Below are positions 23,915-36,399 of a DNA stretch of 54,443 nucleotides, one piece after another (within the stretch, counting starts at the first letter, position 1; each line of letters begins with the position of its first letter). The notes below the pieces were generated by a model. The model saw only the letters and a list, made by a program, of their open reading frames with translations, ran no database searches and was not told the origin of the DNA. The DNA is from Coprinopsis marcescibilis (Eukaryota > Basidiomycota > Agaricomycetes > Agaricales > Psathyrellaceae). The DNA lies in NCBI GenBank assembly GCA_004369085.1, contig ML210332.1:1-54443 (forward strand), in the 5' to 3' direction. The position numbers and the translations under genes were made by a program.

Positions 23915-24689
23915 CCTCTTTGGATTCCGAGGCAACTTATTTTTTCTGCTTGTCCCGTAGTATCTTACATCGTTGTCGAATTTTATGTCGGGCTGAATAG
24001 TCTCTGAAAGAGCGTTGTGTCTCCAGCTACCAGATAGTTTACACTCAATCATGCTTGAGTCACCGGCTAGGGGCTTGCTAGTTTTTCTTTGGCGCTCGTA
24101 AGATATTTGAGAACATCGAATTTTGATGGTTGGGTAAAAAGTTCGAGCCAGCCCGAGGCTTTTGCTCCTGCGCCTGAGAAGAACAAGCGTAACTGGACTA
24201 GGATAGCTTGGTCAATCATTTTCTCTGGCCATTTCATACGTGTAGCAGTGTGTCAGATTCGTCTCCGAACCTGGCATCTATCATCCCGCCACTGCTTCCC
24301 AAAAGGCTCCAACATAAATGATAGAAAGATTTGAGTGATAGCAAGTGATGCGCTGAGGATAATACTTTGGTCGGCCTGCACACCTACGCATTTTCTGGCT
24401 ACTCCCAACGGTAGATATAGAGAACGTGAGGATTACCGTCTCGTGTACGTCATGGGTGGCGTAGGTCACAGCGTAGAGCGGAAAAGGGGATCTTCTCACA
24501 GCCGATGAGCTAATAATACCGTCATTTAAGCCCGCGAGGTTAGTATCTACCACTACCTAGGTCAAACCCATCTTCACTCAAAGCTTCACTCAAAGCTTCG
24601 CTTAAACGATCTTGGTTTTGACCAGAATTGGCTGAGAATCAGCTGAAAATTGAGCCCTTCAATTCTTTGCTCCAAACAGTCGTCGTAGA
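23915..24689. other. Intergenic stretch
   Basis: No gene was seen. A short direct repeat of CTTCACTCAAAG lies at about 24573-24596. Confidence 0.5.
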
Positions 24690-25813
24690 ATGTCCTACGG
24701 TCGATTGTCGCTCTTCCCACTGCGAATTGTCAAAGTGAGTATTGTTTCACCGAACCGGTGCATAATTCTGAACGCATTCGAAACTTGAAAGGCAGATGCT
24801 TGGGGACCAACAGAAATTCAAGAGGTGGAAAATGGTATGTTCTTCATTCGGGATTCCCTTATGTGCGCCGCTTCAACAAAAGTTCAGAATCTGATGAAGA
24901 AACAACGTTTATCCGACGCTTTCCGGAGTCATCCCAAAGATCTTCACTTCGTCGAATGGCAGAGGTACTAGAGGGTACGCTGACCTTGACTTAGGGACCG
25001 ACACTCGATGCTGACTGAAACCTATTTAGAGTTAGGTCCAAGAGGTGTTGAGAGCCCAAGCACTGCTCCCACCAATGATAACACACCTGAGAACGCACTT
25101 ACCGACCTCTCTCAAACGAAGAATCGAAAACCTGAATTCTCACCAGAAACAAGCACTTCCGATGACGAGGTCCTTGCTCAGGTTTGCTCCGCTATCGCTG
25201 GTCTTTGGTTCGCATGCCCAGATCCCTACTGACCGTGGCTCAGTCATTCGGTAAAGTTGTCGTTACAAGATTTCGTCAACCACCCAACTATCGACCAAAG
25301 AAAGTTAAATTTCATCAATGCTCAATCTGTGACAAGCCATTCCCCCGGTAAAATGCCAGTTTCTTTCCGAAAGGCTCTTACTCATAGATTTCTCATTAGC
25401 CCAAGTGGTCTGCGCACACATATGAATACTCACACGAGGGAGAAGCGTACGTGAGGCACTCTTGAGAGCCTCACATACTGATTCGCCCCCTAGCCTACCC
25501 TTGTCCCTTCGAAGGCTGCGCCAAATCATTTTCTGTGGTATCCAACGCAAAGCGGCACTACCGGACTCACACAGAGTCGCCTCTTCGAGACTCGGGACGA
25601 ATTGAGTGCCCAGGGACGTATATTGTTGATTTTGCCGAGCCTGTAGTGGTAGGTGCTCTGCTAGTTAATGGGGAAGATGACCCTACACGCTTCTTGCAGG
25701 TGGCCGCAGGCGAAACTGAGGCTAACTGTGCATCATCTACCTCAAGGCGGCTGGGAAGATCGAAGAGTTTAAAATGGTTGTCTATGAACAAATGTATCTT
25801 TCGCAACTCTTAG
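24690..25813 (+). CDS. C2H2 zinc-finger transcription factor
   Basis: A probable DNA-binding regulator. After splicing two adjacent fingers appear: CSICDKPFPRPSGLRTHMNTH (C-x2-C-x12-H-x3-H, built across the intron near 25349-25401) and CPFEGCAKSFSVVSNAKRH followed by YRTH (C-x4-C-x12-H-x3-H). Introns at about 25349-25401 and 25447-25493 are in phase. The region before the fingers is acidic and Ser/Thr-rich (SSESDEETTF, PETSTSDDEV), as expected for an activation or linker part. The tail after the fingers is about 75 residues and ends at 25813. The start is uncertain; an ATG at about 24693 followed by a GTGAGT intron is a candidate. The exons between 24790 and 25260 are only roughly placed. Confidence 0.65.
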
Positions 25814-26451
25814 TGCGATAGAAAGGGATCTGTAAAACATGTTGTATGTATCTAGACTTCTCCTTTTCCAAAATAATTCCACTTACCTTCAACTTGGAGA
25901 CCAATGTAGTTTTTATATTAAATTAATGGTTCAGACGCATTTTTCGTTTACAACAAGCCCTAACGCGCACGTTCGAAAGTCGTTCTCCTAATTCAACTTT
26001 TGATAGAGACTGCAGTCTCGTTCCTCCTGGCTCCAACGTCCGTGGCAATAAGATGTCGTCACTTCTACTGTCACCAGTGTGGTGAGTCTGAGCGGCCTTC
26101 GAGTCACTGGATCCGCTTCACTGATGAAAAGCCCGGAAGCCTCGGCGCTCAATACAGTACCACTGCAAAACCAATGGTACTATTAGTCCCTAACAAATTG
26201 AGTATGCGCATGTCTCGACTCTGTAGTGGCCTCACGAGGAGGGAGGTTGACATGACCGTTCAGGACGAGGCGGTGCAACGCCGCAATAGACCTGTCAGTG
26301 TCATGCGGCGGCCCCGATTCCTCGTCGAGTTCTGAGCAATTCTGACAGTGACTTCAGCCATCCGGTGCCGTGCTTATCTTCCACCTACTTATAGTCCAAC
26401 TGCCACTGCTGGAATTGGGCCGGATATTCACCACTCACCATTACGCCTCTC
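25814..26451. other. Intergenic stretch
   Basis: No supported gene. An open frame at 26000-26335 has no motif and is probably chance. Confidence 0.5.
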
Positions 26452-27207
26452 ATGTCTTCAGAATCGTCGCTCCAGTCGTCTCAGTTTCATATCTTTAAGG
26501 ACAGCCTTGCAGCCCATCTGTTGGGGAAAAAGATTAGCGGCGAGGCAGAAGAGCTGGATGACTTTGCGTCATACCTCGCCGAAGAAGCGTGGCCTATCTT
26601 GCCATCAAGCTACCAGATCGCGACCTTTGAAGATCGGGATTCCGTTCAGCCTCGACCGACAGCCGACAATCCCATAGAGAAGTGCCTTTCTCTGGAGGCT
26701 CTTTCTGCCTCGTTCGTCGAAACCTTCATATCATATGGCCTTGCGCCAGACGCCGACCACGACCAAGCCACAAAATTCCTGTACAAAGTCATAGAAGACT
26801 ACCTTGAACAGGCGTGTGCACCACCCCCCGTCTGGTCAACGACGAGGACTAGTGAATGCGAGATTTGCGACAGAGAAGTTCCACTCACATATCACCATCT
26901 CATACCCCGCTCCACCCACTCCAAAGTTCTGAAGAAAGGCTGGCATCACGAGTCGATGCTAAATAAAGTCGCCTGGCTTTGTAGGTGAGTGGAACGGATT
27001 TGGAATAGCAACGCGGCTCAACCAACTCTATACAGACACTGCCACTCTGCCGTCCACCGTGTAGCAAGTAACGAAGAACTCGCTCAGCATTACCATACGA
27101 TCGAGCTTCTGCTGGAGCGCGAGGATATTCAACGCTGGCAAAAGTATGCCGCGAAGCAAAAATGGAAGCCAAGGCCTAAGAAAGCTCAACGGCAACCAAT
27201 CGTATGA
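26452..27207 (+). CDS. HNH-domain protein
   Basis: Two exons, 26452-26984 and 27036-27207, spliced in phase. The N-terminal 120 residues are acidic and helical, with no recognised domain. The C-terminal part is an HNH fold: CEICDREVPLTYHHLIPRST supplies the first Cys pair and the His-His of the beta hairpin. WLCRHCHSAVHR supplies the second Cys pair and the last His on the helix. Such proteins cut or nick nucleic acid in bacteria; fungal members of this kind are uncharacterised. The last 20 residues are basic (KQKWKPRPKKAQRQ) and may bind nucleic acid or act as a nuclear signal. The intron falls inside the finger, between CR and HCH. Confidence 0.75.
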
Positions 27208-28196
27208 GGTCTTCGAGCTTTACATCCGCCGATAGTATGGGTAGTGTGGTAAACACAGTGGAGATGGTAAAAAAAACATGAGTACCACATCGTTGAAGCC
27301 TTGACGGCGCCACCTCATCAAGTCTGCTTGAGCAGTTGCTCGTACTCTACTTATAGCACTGAAAAGCCACCTGAAGGCGACAAATGCTGCATCATAATCT
27401 ATGGTAAGAATACCGGGCTGCCATTCATCGCCGACCAAGTTCGGTGGAGCCCAAGAATGCGAGGAACAACTTTGCGGGGCTGAGAGTCGAACGCGAGATG
27501 CATAAAGATTCCCACAGTACAGCCACTGCTTACATAACCCAATACAGTCACAAAAACCCAAAGTGTGGATGATTTTTTAGTGTACTTTAAGACACAGTAC
27601 CAGCCAGTGCCTAAAGGTAACGGGGATGTTTGCATTTACCTCAGACTGCATGCCCCTGTTTCTACAGTGAACAAATTCAACGTAGGCTCAGCGCGAAGCT
27701 CAGGAGCTGGAACTGCGCAACTGAGGCACCCACGGAGGGACAGGGATGAATGCCGACATTCGTAGGCATGCGCATTGTCGACGTATCTAAGCTCTCGTTT
27801 GGACAGATAACGTCTGCACATTGCACAGAGTGACCTTCCCTGCAGCAATAGCGTAATGCCACACGAAATAGCGGTGCATTCCCCAAGAATTCGACGTTGC
27901 CATCTGGTCTCATTACTTTGCAGCTCCTGGCTCATGTGCGAGCCATTACGATAAAGGGTTGGCAGTCACCATCTCAGCGACAGAAACAATCCGTGAAATA
28001 CTCGACGCGCAGTCTCGATGGTACGTTTATCAGAATTCCGGATGTGTTATCCATGTGCTATTGCGGTGGAATCTCTCCGACATAGTGAGGCTTCAAGTAT
28101 ATAAACGAGTCGAGTTGGGCCCTCTTTCTACAGCTCAAGCTACTCTACATCTATACGGCTTCCTCCCCTTCATCCTCTGTCCCTCTTAAGCGTACA
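27208..28196. other. Intergenic stretch and thaumatin promoter
   Basis: No gene was recognised over about 1 kb. The right end carries a TATA box at 28098-28105 and a pyrimidine-rich leader before the thaumatin-like gene. Confidence 0.5.
28098..28105 (+). promoter_or_regulatory. TATA box of thaumatin-like gene 1
   Basis: TATATAAA lies 99 bases before the start codon. Confidence 0.6.
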
Positions 28197-29569
28197 ATGC
28201 GGCCTTTTGCTCTTCTCGCCCCTCTGGTCCTGGCCTCTGGAATTGCTGCACGAACGTTCACAGTGAGCTTGAGTACTTAAACGCCGAAATATGTGCGCTG
28301 AAAACCTACCTTTAGGTTCGCAACAATTGCCCATTCACCATTTGGTTCGTACTCTTGCGTTCTAGTGCTGATCTGATTACTAACCTGATAATTTAGGCCC
28401 GCTGTACGCACATTCGCCTCAGAGTCATGGGTGTCATGGATGGACTCTAATAAACCTCTAGATATATACCAACTCTGGAACTGCCCGTCCTGACCATCCT
28501 ACTGGGTATGTCTTCCTTTCAGTTTATAATGGGTTGTCCACTAATGTCGCAAATTGGTTTATAGATGGGAAGCGCGAGCTGGTACTGGCGTGTCTTTCTT
28601 CGTCCCAGACAACTGGGTATCAGGAAGAATCTGGGTAAAGTCCTCCCATCTTTCACCAATGACAGAGGGACTGAGCCTATGTCTGTCCTGTTGATCAGGG
28701 ACGACGTAACTGCAACTTTGCCAACAATCCAGGCCCCAACTCGTGCCTCACTGGAGGCTGCAACGGTGGATTGCAATGCGCACAGACCGGGGGCACAGTA
28801 AGCCACAATCAACGCACAAACGAAATCCTTACCTACCTTCATTCCAGGGCGTTCCACCGGCGACGCTCGCTGAGTTCAGGCTCTCCGGTCACGCCAACTT
28901 GGATTTCTATGATGGTGAGATCTCCCCATCTGCTTTATTTTACAAACTGACATCTCAACTCCCAGTCTCCATGGTTGACGGCTACAACTTGCCCATGAGG
29001 TAACCCATCATTTCAAAATCATCATAATCATTTTGACACACTTACTTACCGTCCTTTTTAACAGGATTACGAACAACAAAGGTTGTCCTGTTACCGAATG
29101 CGCAGTCGATCTCGGACCAAACTGTGCGTCTCTTCGAATCTTCATAATATGAGTGACTACGCTAATTGTCATTGCAATAGGTCCTGGGCCGATTAAAGGA
29201 CCTTTCGACAATGCCGGATTTCCTGTTGGCTGCAAAACTGCTTGCTCCGCCAACTTGGACGGAAATCCCCGTGAGTCCATTCTTCATTTTTCAGTGCAAC
29301 CTACGCGACTAACACTGGGTATCAGTAAACTCCAGGAACTGCTGCTCTGGCAACTTCAACACCCCTCAAACTTGCCCTTCATCTGGTAAGCGCTGATGCG
29401 ACGAAATCTCACTCGCCTGTTTCTAACGCACTCCAAAGGTGTGCAGTTCTACGACTATTTCAAGCGAAACTGCCCGCTTGCATACGCATACGCCTACGAC
29501 GACCAGAGCTCTACCTTCACTTGCAACTCCGGTCTCAGGGCAGACTACACCGTCACCTTCTGTCCCTGA
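28197..29569 (+). CDS. Thaumatin-like protein 1, secreted
   Basis: A secreted thaumatin-like (GH152/PR-5 type) protein. Fungal members bind or cut beta-1,3-glucan and are often linked to the cell wall and fruiting bodies. The start is MRPFALLAPLVLASGIAARTFT, a signal peptide filling the 66-base exon 1. The gene is split by about nine very short introns. The spliced reading gives VRNNCPFTIWPA, GWEARAGTGVSFFVPDNW, GRIWGRRNCNF, FRLSGHANLDFYDVSMVDGY, NLP, GPFDNAGFPVGCKTAC, CSGNFNTPQTCPSSGVQFYD and AYAYAYDDQSSTFTC, ending TVTFCP. I count 16 cysteines in the mature part, the usual number for eight disulfides. The gene is tandem with a second copy at 31168. Confidence 0.88.
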
Positions 29570-31167
29570 GCTGCTTACACGGAGACTTGAGCCAGACACA
29601 GAGCCTACACTGCACATGTAGTCTACTTATACCATGCAATATACCACGTGCGATGCCGTTTGCACTGCTCTTGAAAGTTGAGACCAATGCTAGCAGCCAG
29701 GTACCCCGTGGGTTACGATCAATTCCCTGCCTTCTGAAAATTCCGAGAGCACCGTAGCCATCTTAACTGGTTGCAGGGCAGACAGCTCTGGCCCCAGAAT
29801 GCCGGTTCGGCGATTATCCGGAGTTTTAAAATCAGAAAGTTGAAAATTGATGCAACCTTCGCGGAGTTTACTATCGTTGTTTTCTTTTCTTCCTCCACCA
29901 TGGATCCGACCCACAATAGCGTATTTCGCTCAAACTGCCCCTCATCTCCAGAAGGTGTGCTCTAAATACCACTGACGATACCTTCGCAGAACTCTGGGCT
30001 TTCGGACTATCCACGGAGCTTCGAATATCCATGTGCACGCTAAACACCGTCTGCATTGCTAGAACATTGAGTTACGTTGAAAGAAGACTTGACAATGTTC
30101 CGTTCGTTCTGGGACCCCTGACCCTGAAACCCGAAGAAACTGGATACTCCCCTTCCTTGGGCGCTGATGGTACTTCTTCAATGGGCTTCAGTTGGACCAT
30201 TCGAGGTCTTCTAGCACGAGTCCAGCACCGAAATAGTGCGGCAGAGCTCCGGTCAGCGGTAGAGCGGACAACAGTGCGTCATGCTTCACTGTCTGCATTA
30301 ATTAGCCTCTGGACTAGGGCTTGGCTGCGGTTGTTTTGAAGTTGGCTGACCAATGTAGGCTGACCATTCTGTTGTTTCGCATTTCGCTTTCCGATTATGC
30401 GTAGTCGTGGCTCTCATGGCGTCTGTTGGTACCCATGGGACGCGTAGGTCCCACGAGGTGTTATTTATGCCATGGTCAAATGCTTTACCCTCTGGAATGT
30501 GACTCGACATTACTACGAACAGTAAAGTGAGGGCCAGAAAGGTCTCGTACTTTGCGACAACACAGCAAAGCATTCCGGGATTGCTCACACGAGAACCACC
30601 TCCTTTTGACACATTCTCTAAATTCAAATCAAGTTCTCATCAGCGCTTGTGCTCATCATTGTCTGGTATGCCCTCACATTTAGGACGATCGTGCGACTAG
30701 ATCGGGAGAAGAGCCGCACATCTATGTCGCCTGACCTGACCAGCAACACTGTCTGCGCCTCCATCTCTCTCCATTCCTCGTTCTTTTGGCTTTTAACTGT
30801 CGTTACGGCAAATGATCAACATCTGCATACGGACCTGCGGTCTTGTGGTCAGTGGGTCTCGTGTAAAATCAAATTCGGAGGCAGCCCGAGAATAGCTGGA
30901 GCGTTCTTTGAATCGTGGACCGGACTCTTTGCCTGATCTTTGCTCTGATCGCAGCCTTTGAGATATTCTGCTGAGAGTCTTGGACGCGGGGTCTACGGGG
31001 TGCCGAGCGTCGATCTATTTTTGGGATGGGTCTAGTAGCGCTGTGGATGGTATAAAAGGGATGGCAAATTGTCTAGGGAAGAGCAGACAAGCAGTTCTAT
31101 CTGTTTATCTCTTCATAGCTCTTCTCTCCCTTCTACACTCAATACTCTAGCTCTTTAGGTGTTCGAC
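29570..31167. other. Intergenic stretch between the thaumatin-like genes
   Basis: About 1.6 kb without a supported gene. Open frames at 29690-29914 and 30298-30627 (minus) and 30649-30936 (plus) have no recognised motif. The last one reads like a partial membrane protein and could be a relic. Confidence 0.45.
31051..31058 (+). promoter_or_regulatory. TATA box of thaumatin-like gene 2
   Basis: TATAAAAG lies 117 bases before the start codon, close to the spacing at gene 1. Confidence 0.65.
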
Positions 31168-32568
31168 ATGAAGTCGTTTGCTGCTTTGCTTGTCACTCTT
31201 GCTGTTGCGTCCAACGCTGCTGCTCGAACCTTCACGGTGGGTCTCGGCCTGGTAAAACGATGAGTAACTGCCTGATTGGCGCGATTGGGTATAGGTTTAC
31301 AATGCGTGCCCGTTCACCATCTGGTCAGTTCGTTGTGTTTCCTCGCGTCTTCAAGCTTACTGACAATCTTTATTAAGGCCTGCTGTACGCATAGATCCAA
31401 CGAGCCGTACCAGATCGCGGTAGTACTAACCTCCAGAAAGATTTTTACCGGTGTAGGCGCTACTCCAAGTCATCCGACAGGGTCGGTCTACGTTCTGCCC
31501 GATATTGTCGCCCAACATTAACCCCAACATTAACCCTCTTCTTCCTCTACATAGATGGCAAGCTGCGCCTTTTACGGCGGTGTCCTTCAATGTCCCGGAC
31601 AATTGGACCGCTGGTAGGATTTGGGTAAGTGATTCCACCCGCATCACGCCTTATGTTGTTTTTGATTCATTCGGCGTCTATTAGGCAAGGCGTAACTGCA
31701 ATTTTGGAAGCAACCCGGGACCCAACTCTTGCTTGACTGGAGGGTGCAATGGCGGATTGGCCTGCACCAACCCGGTAAGTATCGATCTTTGTCTGCCTCC
31801 TCTGGGCGAGGGTATTCGGGATTTAAATGACTAATTCGGTGTCGCGCTTAGGGTGTCCCTCCCGCAACTTTGGCAGAGTTTACGCTCTCTGGGGCTAATA
31901 ACCTTGACTTTTATGATGGTTAGTGGCTGTGGGATTTAGTGTGCTAAGAGTGTAGCTAATCATATGTAACAGTGTCCCTGGTCGATGGTTACAATCTGCC
32001 GATTAGGTGGGTTAACTGTACTACGGGAACGAAGTTAACCTAACAGCTTATCTCCTTGCTAGGATCAACAACAACAAGGGCTGCCCCATTACCGATTGCC
32101 CCGTGGACCTTGGACCAAACTGTACGTCTCGATAAACAAACCTTCAAGGATTGAGATTGACTGAAAGTTCATGATCAGGCCCTGAGCCACTCAAGGGTCC
32201 CTTTGATAGTGTCGGCTTCCCTGTTGGATGCAAGTCTGCTTGTATCGCCAACTTGGACGGCAATCCCGGTAGGCAGCTTCCTTTCACGAATTGCCGGTAC
32301 AACTCAAACCACAATAAACAGGGAACTCCAGGAACTGTTGCTCTGGACAGTTCAATACTCCCCAGACTTGCCCGGCCTCTGGTGTCCAGTTCTACAGCTA
32401 CTTCAGTGCGTATCGATTATCTATATGTTAGGGGAACAGGACACCAACGCATTTTCTTTAGAGAACGCGTGTCCTAAGGCTTATGCTTATGCCTACGACG
32501 ACAGCAGCTCCACCTTTACTTGTAACGCCGGTCTCAGGGCTGACTATACCGTCACCTTCTGCCCTTGA
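31168..32568 (+). CDS. Thaumatin-like protein 2, secreted
   Basis: The second tandem copy. MKSFAALLVTLAVASNAAARTFT is the signal peptide. The spliced product follows gene 1 closely: VYNACPFTIWPA, HPTGWQAAPFTAVSFNVPDNW, GRIWARRNCNFG, GGCNGGLACTN, GVPPATLAEFTLSGANNLDF, VSLVDGYNLPI, INNNKGCPITDCPVDLGPN, GPFDSVGFPVGCKSAC and AYAYDDSSSTFTCNAGLRAD, ending TVTFCP. Intron positions match gene 1. No sign of decay was seen in the parts read. The two copies differ at many positions, so the duplication is not recent. Function is as for gene 1. Confidence 0.88.
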
Positions 32569-33159
32569 GAGGCGATGCGTCTAATCAATATCCCGGAATA
32601 TGTGGGCTCGCTTTGCGGTGACTGGGAATTGGATCCTAAGGAACGAATAACAACTGTACAATATTCTGGATCGGCCACCTCCCCCCTCCGTTCTTACTAT
32701 GTGTCTCGCTCGTGTTGTATTAGTGATAATGAAGATGATCAACTGTTGCCTAAGGCATTTTATGCCCACTCATATCAACCCTTTGGACCATGAAGACGGT
32801 TCTTCCCGTACGTAAGCGTTGTTATGAAATCAAAGGCATTTCGGAAGCTATTGGTTTCTGTCACGGAAAGCGGGGAGAACAGGACTACCGCCTCCTAAAT
32901 AGCAAAGCTCCTGGGCTTGAGACACTTTAAACTCTGAGAAGACGGTGATATACTGTAGAAATAATCAGCGCACTAGGCAAGACGGATAGGAGGGCGGGAA
33001 TTTGGCGTTTGGCATGAGGGTGCGTGGGCCTCGCCACTGGCCAAGCAAGGCCAAACAGCGTCGTTCTCAAACGATTTTGCTGGTTGTTCGCTACTTGGAT
33101 TTTGTCGTCGACCTCGTCGTTCCCCTCGTTCCCCTCCCCCCAAATTTACCCTCTGCTCA
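32569..33159. other. Intergenic stretch, septin promoter
   Basis: No gene was seen. A pyrimidine-rich stretch precedes the septin start. Confidence 0.5.
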
Positions 33160-34637
33160 ATGTCTGCCCTCAACTCCGCCCCCATCGTCGATGGCATTGG
33201 CATTGCCAACCTCCCCAACCAGGTAGGTCTGGCGCTATCGTGGTCGGTGTGCTCAGATTCGTGACGCGACATTCTCTAGAGGCACAAAATCGTCGCCAAG
33301 CGTGGCGCCCACTTCACTATCATGGTTGTTGGTATGTTCTGCTGTGTATATGTCAGGCGAACTGGGTACTAATTGTATTTGGGACAGGCGAGTCTGGTCT
33401 TGGAAAGACGACTCTCATCAACACGCTCTTCTCGACAGAGCTTTCGCCCCCAAAGAACTACAACAAGCGCCATTTCAAGCAATTAGACAAGTTGACTGAA
33501 GTCGAAATTATCAAGGCTGAGCTGGAGGAGAAGCAGTTCAAGGTCAAGCTCACTGTCATCGACACCCCTGGATTCGGTGACTACGTCAACAACCGCGACT
33601 CATGGTTACCCATTGTCGAATTCATCGATGACCAGCACGAGGCGTACATGAGACAAGAGCAGCAGCCCCAGAGGTCAGAAAAGACCGATTTGCGCGTTCA
33701 TGCTTGCTTGTACTTCATTCGGCCGACTGGACATACGTGCGTATGATTCGGTTCCTATTCTTACTCGCTTACTGATTTTCTGCTCCTAGATTGAAGCCTT
33801 TGGACATTGAAGTCATGAAGCGCCTCGGCACACGCGTGAACCTCATCCCTGTCATCGCCAAAGCCGATACATTGACCCAGAACGACCTTTTCACCTTCAA
33901 GCAGCGGGTAGGCCATTTGTTGCCACGTAATCTGCAAATTTAACCTTCGTTTATCAGGTTCGCGAGGTGATCTCCGCCCAGGGTATCCGAATTTACACGC
34001 CACCCCTTGATGACGAAGAGAACGCCGAGCACGCCCAGATGCTGATCGATGCTATTCCCTTCTCAATCATCGGCTCAACAGACGATGTTCGAACACCTGA
34101 TGGCCGTATTGTTAAGGGACGAGAGTACATTTGGGGTGTTGCTGAAGGTACGGTACCCTTTACAGCCCAAAAGGAATAATGCTCATTGATTTTCAGTCGA
34201 GAACGAGAACCACTGCGATTTCAAGAAGTTGCGATCTTTGTTGATCCGCACACACATGCTTGACCTCATTTCCACCACCGAGGAGCTCCACTACGAGAAC
34301 TACAGGCAACAACAGATGGAGACTCGCAAGTTTGGCGAGGCCAAGGTCAAGAAGCTTGACAACCCCAAGTTCAAGGAGGAGGAGGAAGCACTCAGGAAGA
34401 AGTTTACTGAGCAGGTCAAGGCAGAGGAGGCCAGGTTCAGGCAATGGGAACAACATGTACGTCGCCGCATTTCTCCCCTATCAGACTTTGGATCTGATTC
34501 TGATCAAACCCTAGCTCATCGCGGAGCGAGACCGTCTCAACAAGGACCTCGAGTTGGCACACAGCGCCATCAAGGCTCTGGAAGCAGAGCTCGACAACCT
34601 CCAGGTTGGCTATGGCCGTGGAACTGGCCGTCGATAA
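33160..34637 (+). CDS. CDC12: Septin, Cdc12-like
   Basis: A GTP-binding filament protein of the septum and bud-neck or hyphal cortex, acting in hetero-oligomers with other septins. [21 protein letters not shown] is followed by RHKIVAKRG (the polybasic lipid-binding stretch), G1 [16 protein letters not shown]3 [42 protein letters not shown]4 AKAD in [10 protein letters not shown], and the septin unique element ([20 protein letters not shown]). A C-terminal coiled coil ([35 protein letters not shown]) ends GRGTGRR. At least seven exons are spliced in phase. The IANLPNQ, MRQEQQP and RFRQWEQ segments match the Cdc12 group best. It is a conventional septin and is distinct from the AIG1-like GTPases in the window. 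Confidence 0.9.
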
Positions 34638-35309
34638 ACGGTTCCAGCTTCCATTGGGACCTCTCGCTTCTTGGATTGTTTACATCGGCATACCTCACTT
34701 TCAAAACAGTTGTTTTGTCACTCGTTATTATACCCATCTCTTAAATCTCCTCAGTCGCTCGTTCGATGTTCTATTTCTTCTCTTTCTTTTTCCTAGTAAC
34801 TCCTGGGCTCGAATTGAAGGCGCAGGACCAGGAGTTTAATCGTTTGGAGTCGTCCACTTTCTCCATCCCGACTACACGCGGCCTGGCTCCTCTCATTCGA
34901 GAGAGGCAGGTCTTTCCCACAACTTATTTGGCGGAGAATGGGCGAACACTTACTAGGCTTGGCACGTTTAATCGGCTTCTTCCTTTTGTTATAACATACG
35001 ACTTGATCATTATCTTGTGCTATTAGTCCTCTTTTTCTTTCAACTAGGTTGTGCTGTAACATGACAGTGGGCTGATACTCCAATGCTACGACATATTAAT
35101 GCACTCCGGCAAGACGGCAAGTACTTCATCGGTGGTCACTGGCAACCTACACTGAACACAGCGTTGGGTGCGTTTTTCTCCGTGTATGTCATCGTTGGTC
35201 TGTGCACATTATTGCTTTCCGAACGTGCTGCGCCGAACAATCTGGGCCAATCCCTCAGGCCTCACGCATCCGGCATTATATCACTCGCAGCGGCCCTTTG
35301 AACACGCAC
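34638..35309. other. Intergenic stretch
   Basis: This is the 3' region of the septin gene. A frame at 35083-35301 contains a hydrophobic run (LGAFFSVYVIVGLCTLLL) but has no supporting splice pattern. Confidence 0.4.
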
Positions 35310-35791
35310 CATGCTCGGCCAGGCTGTACATGCACCTTCAAAGATGATTTCCGTGAGCTTTCCTTCATCCAAGGTATCCAATCAACATTACTTATACATA
35401 AACAATCAGTTATAAATCATTCAATGTATCCAATTTCCAGTCACCGCAAAACTGTGTCCACATGTTCCGCTGTTATCGATTCGACGCATTCCTTTTCAAG
35501 GACAGAATGTCACGGTACAATCAGCCATCAGATGGGAATTGCAATTGAAAGCGGAACTGGGTCCCAACCTTCGAAGGCAGATCGTCCGAAAAGTAAGGGG
35601 ACAGTACACGGTGATCAGCAGAGAAGTTGATGAAAAAGTGAGTTCTGGGGGACTAGACGCAACCTTGTGTAGGCTCAGCTCGGACTGGAAACATAAGTGA
35701 CTCAGTCGCTATACAGGGATTGGTCGCCGCTTTGTTTCCTTGTCGAATCAGCGCCCACGCAATCGTCATCGAGTGGCCACCTCAAGAATAG
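35310..35791 (+). CDS. Unrecognised small spliced gene
   Basis: Three adjoining pieces form one phase-consistent reading. FKDDFRELSFIQ ends at a GTATCC donor near 35374. An exon at 35441-35637 gives VTAKLCPHVPLLSIRRIPF and AELGPNLRRQIVRKVRGQY. After a GTGAGT..CAG intron the last exon reads GLVAALFPCRISAHAIVIEW and stops at 35789-35791. The middle exon has no internal ATG start and would be missed by simple ORF calling. No start codon is fixed. I do not recognise a family. It could be a relic. Confidence 0.35.
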
Positions 35792-36399
35792 AAGATCAAG
35801 GTAAAAGTAGCTCATCGGAGGCTCCCATTTCCTATGATGACAATTCCTATCTCCAGCAGAATTCGTTTGACCTCATTCTCCCGTTCTCCAGTTCCATCCT
35901 TCCGTCACAGCTGGACTATCCGAATGATGTTCTTTGATCTCCCACTCCTTCGTTTTCTTGGCCATTGCCTGGGGGAACAGAAGTACTAGCATCAAAGTGT
36001 CACAAATATTCGGCATCCTTCATCCTTCCCCTGGACAGGTTTCCCTGACACGGCGTCGTTGTCTGACGACCAAAAAGTCACCATTGCACGTACTTTGCAA
36101 ATGGCGATCCTGGGCCGGATCAGCCTTGCAAGTCCATGAAATTGCATCAGCAGCTCCTCGTCATCCAGAACACGGCCGGGTACATTTTACAGCAACTTCG
36201 GTCAAACTGACCGCAATGGCGTGAAGCAGTGCATCTGTATTACCCAAGATTTAAACAGCTTTTCGAGGGCTCCACACACCGCATGTTCGGACCTCTGTAG
36301 ATGATGGGCTTGACTCGTAGTACTTATACTTGGGCTGAGACCGCGGTGTAAGATACATTACTGACACAATCCTCCCCGCCCCCACCTTGCCCTATCGAC
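35792..36399. other. Intergenic stretch
   Basis: No supported gene. This is the upstream region of the first PPxY membrane-protein gene. Confidence 0.4.

Noticed and set aside
33160..34637. Counting the septin as a seventh member of the GTPase cluster
   Set aside because: It has canonical G4 (AKAD), the septin unique element and a coiled coil. It is a conserved septin and not one of the divergent family.
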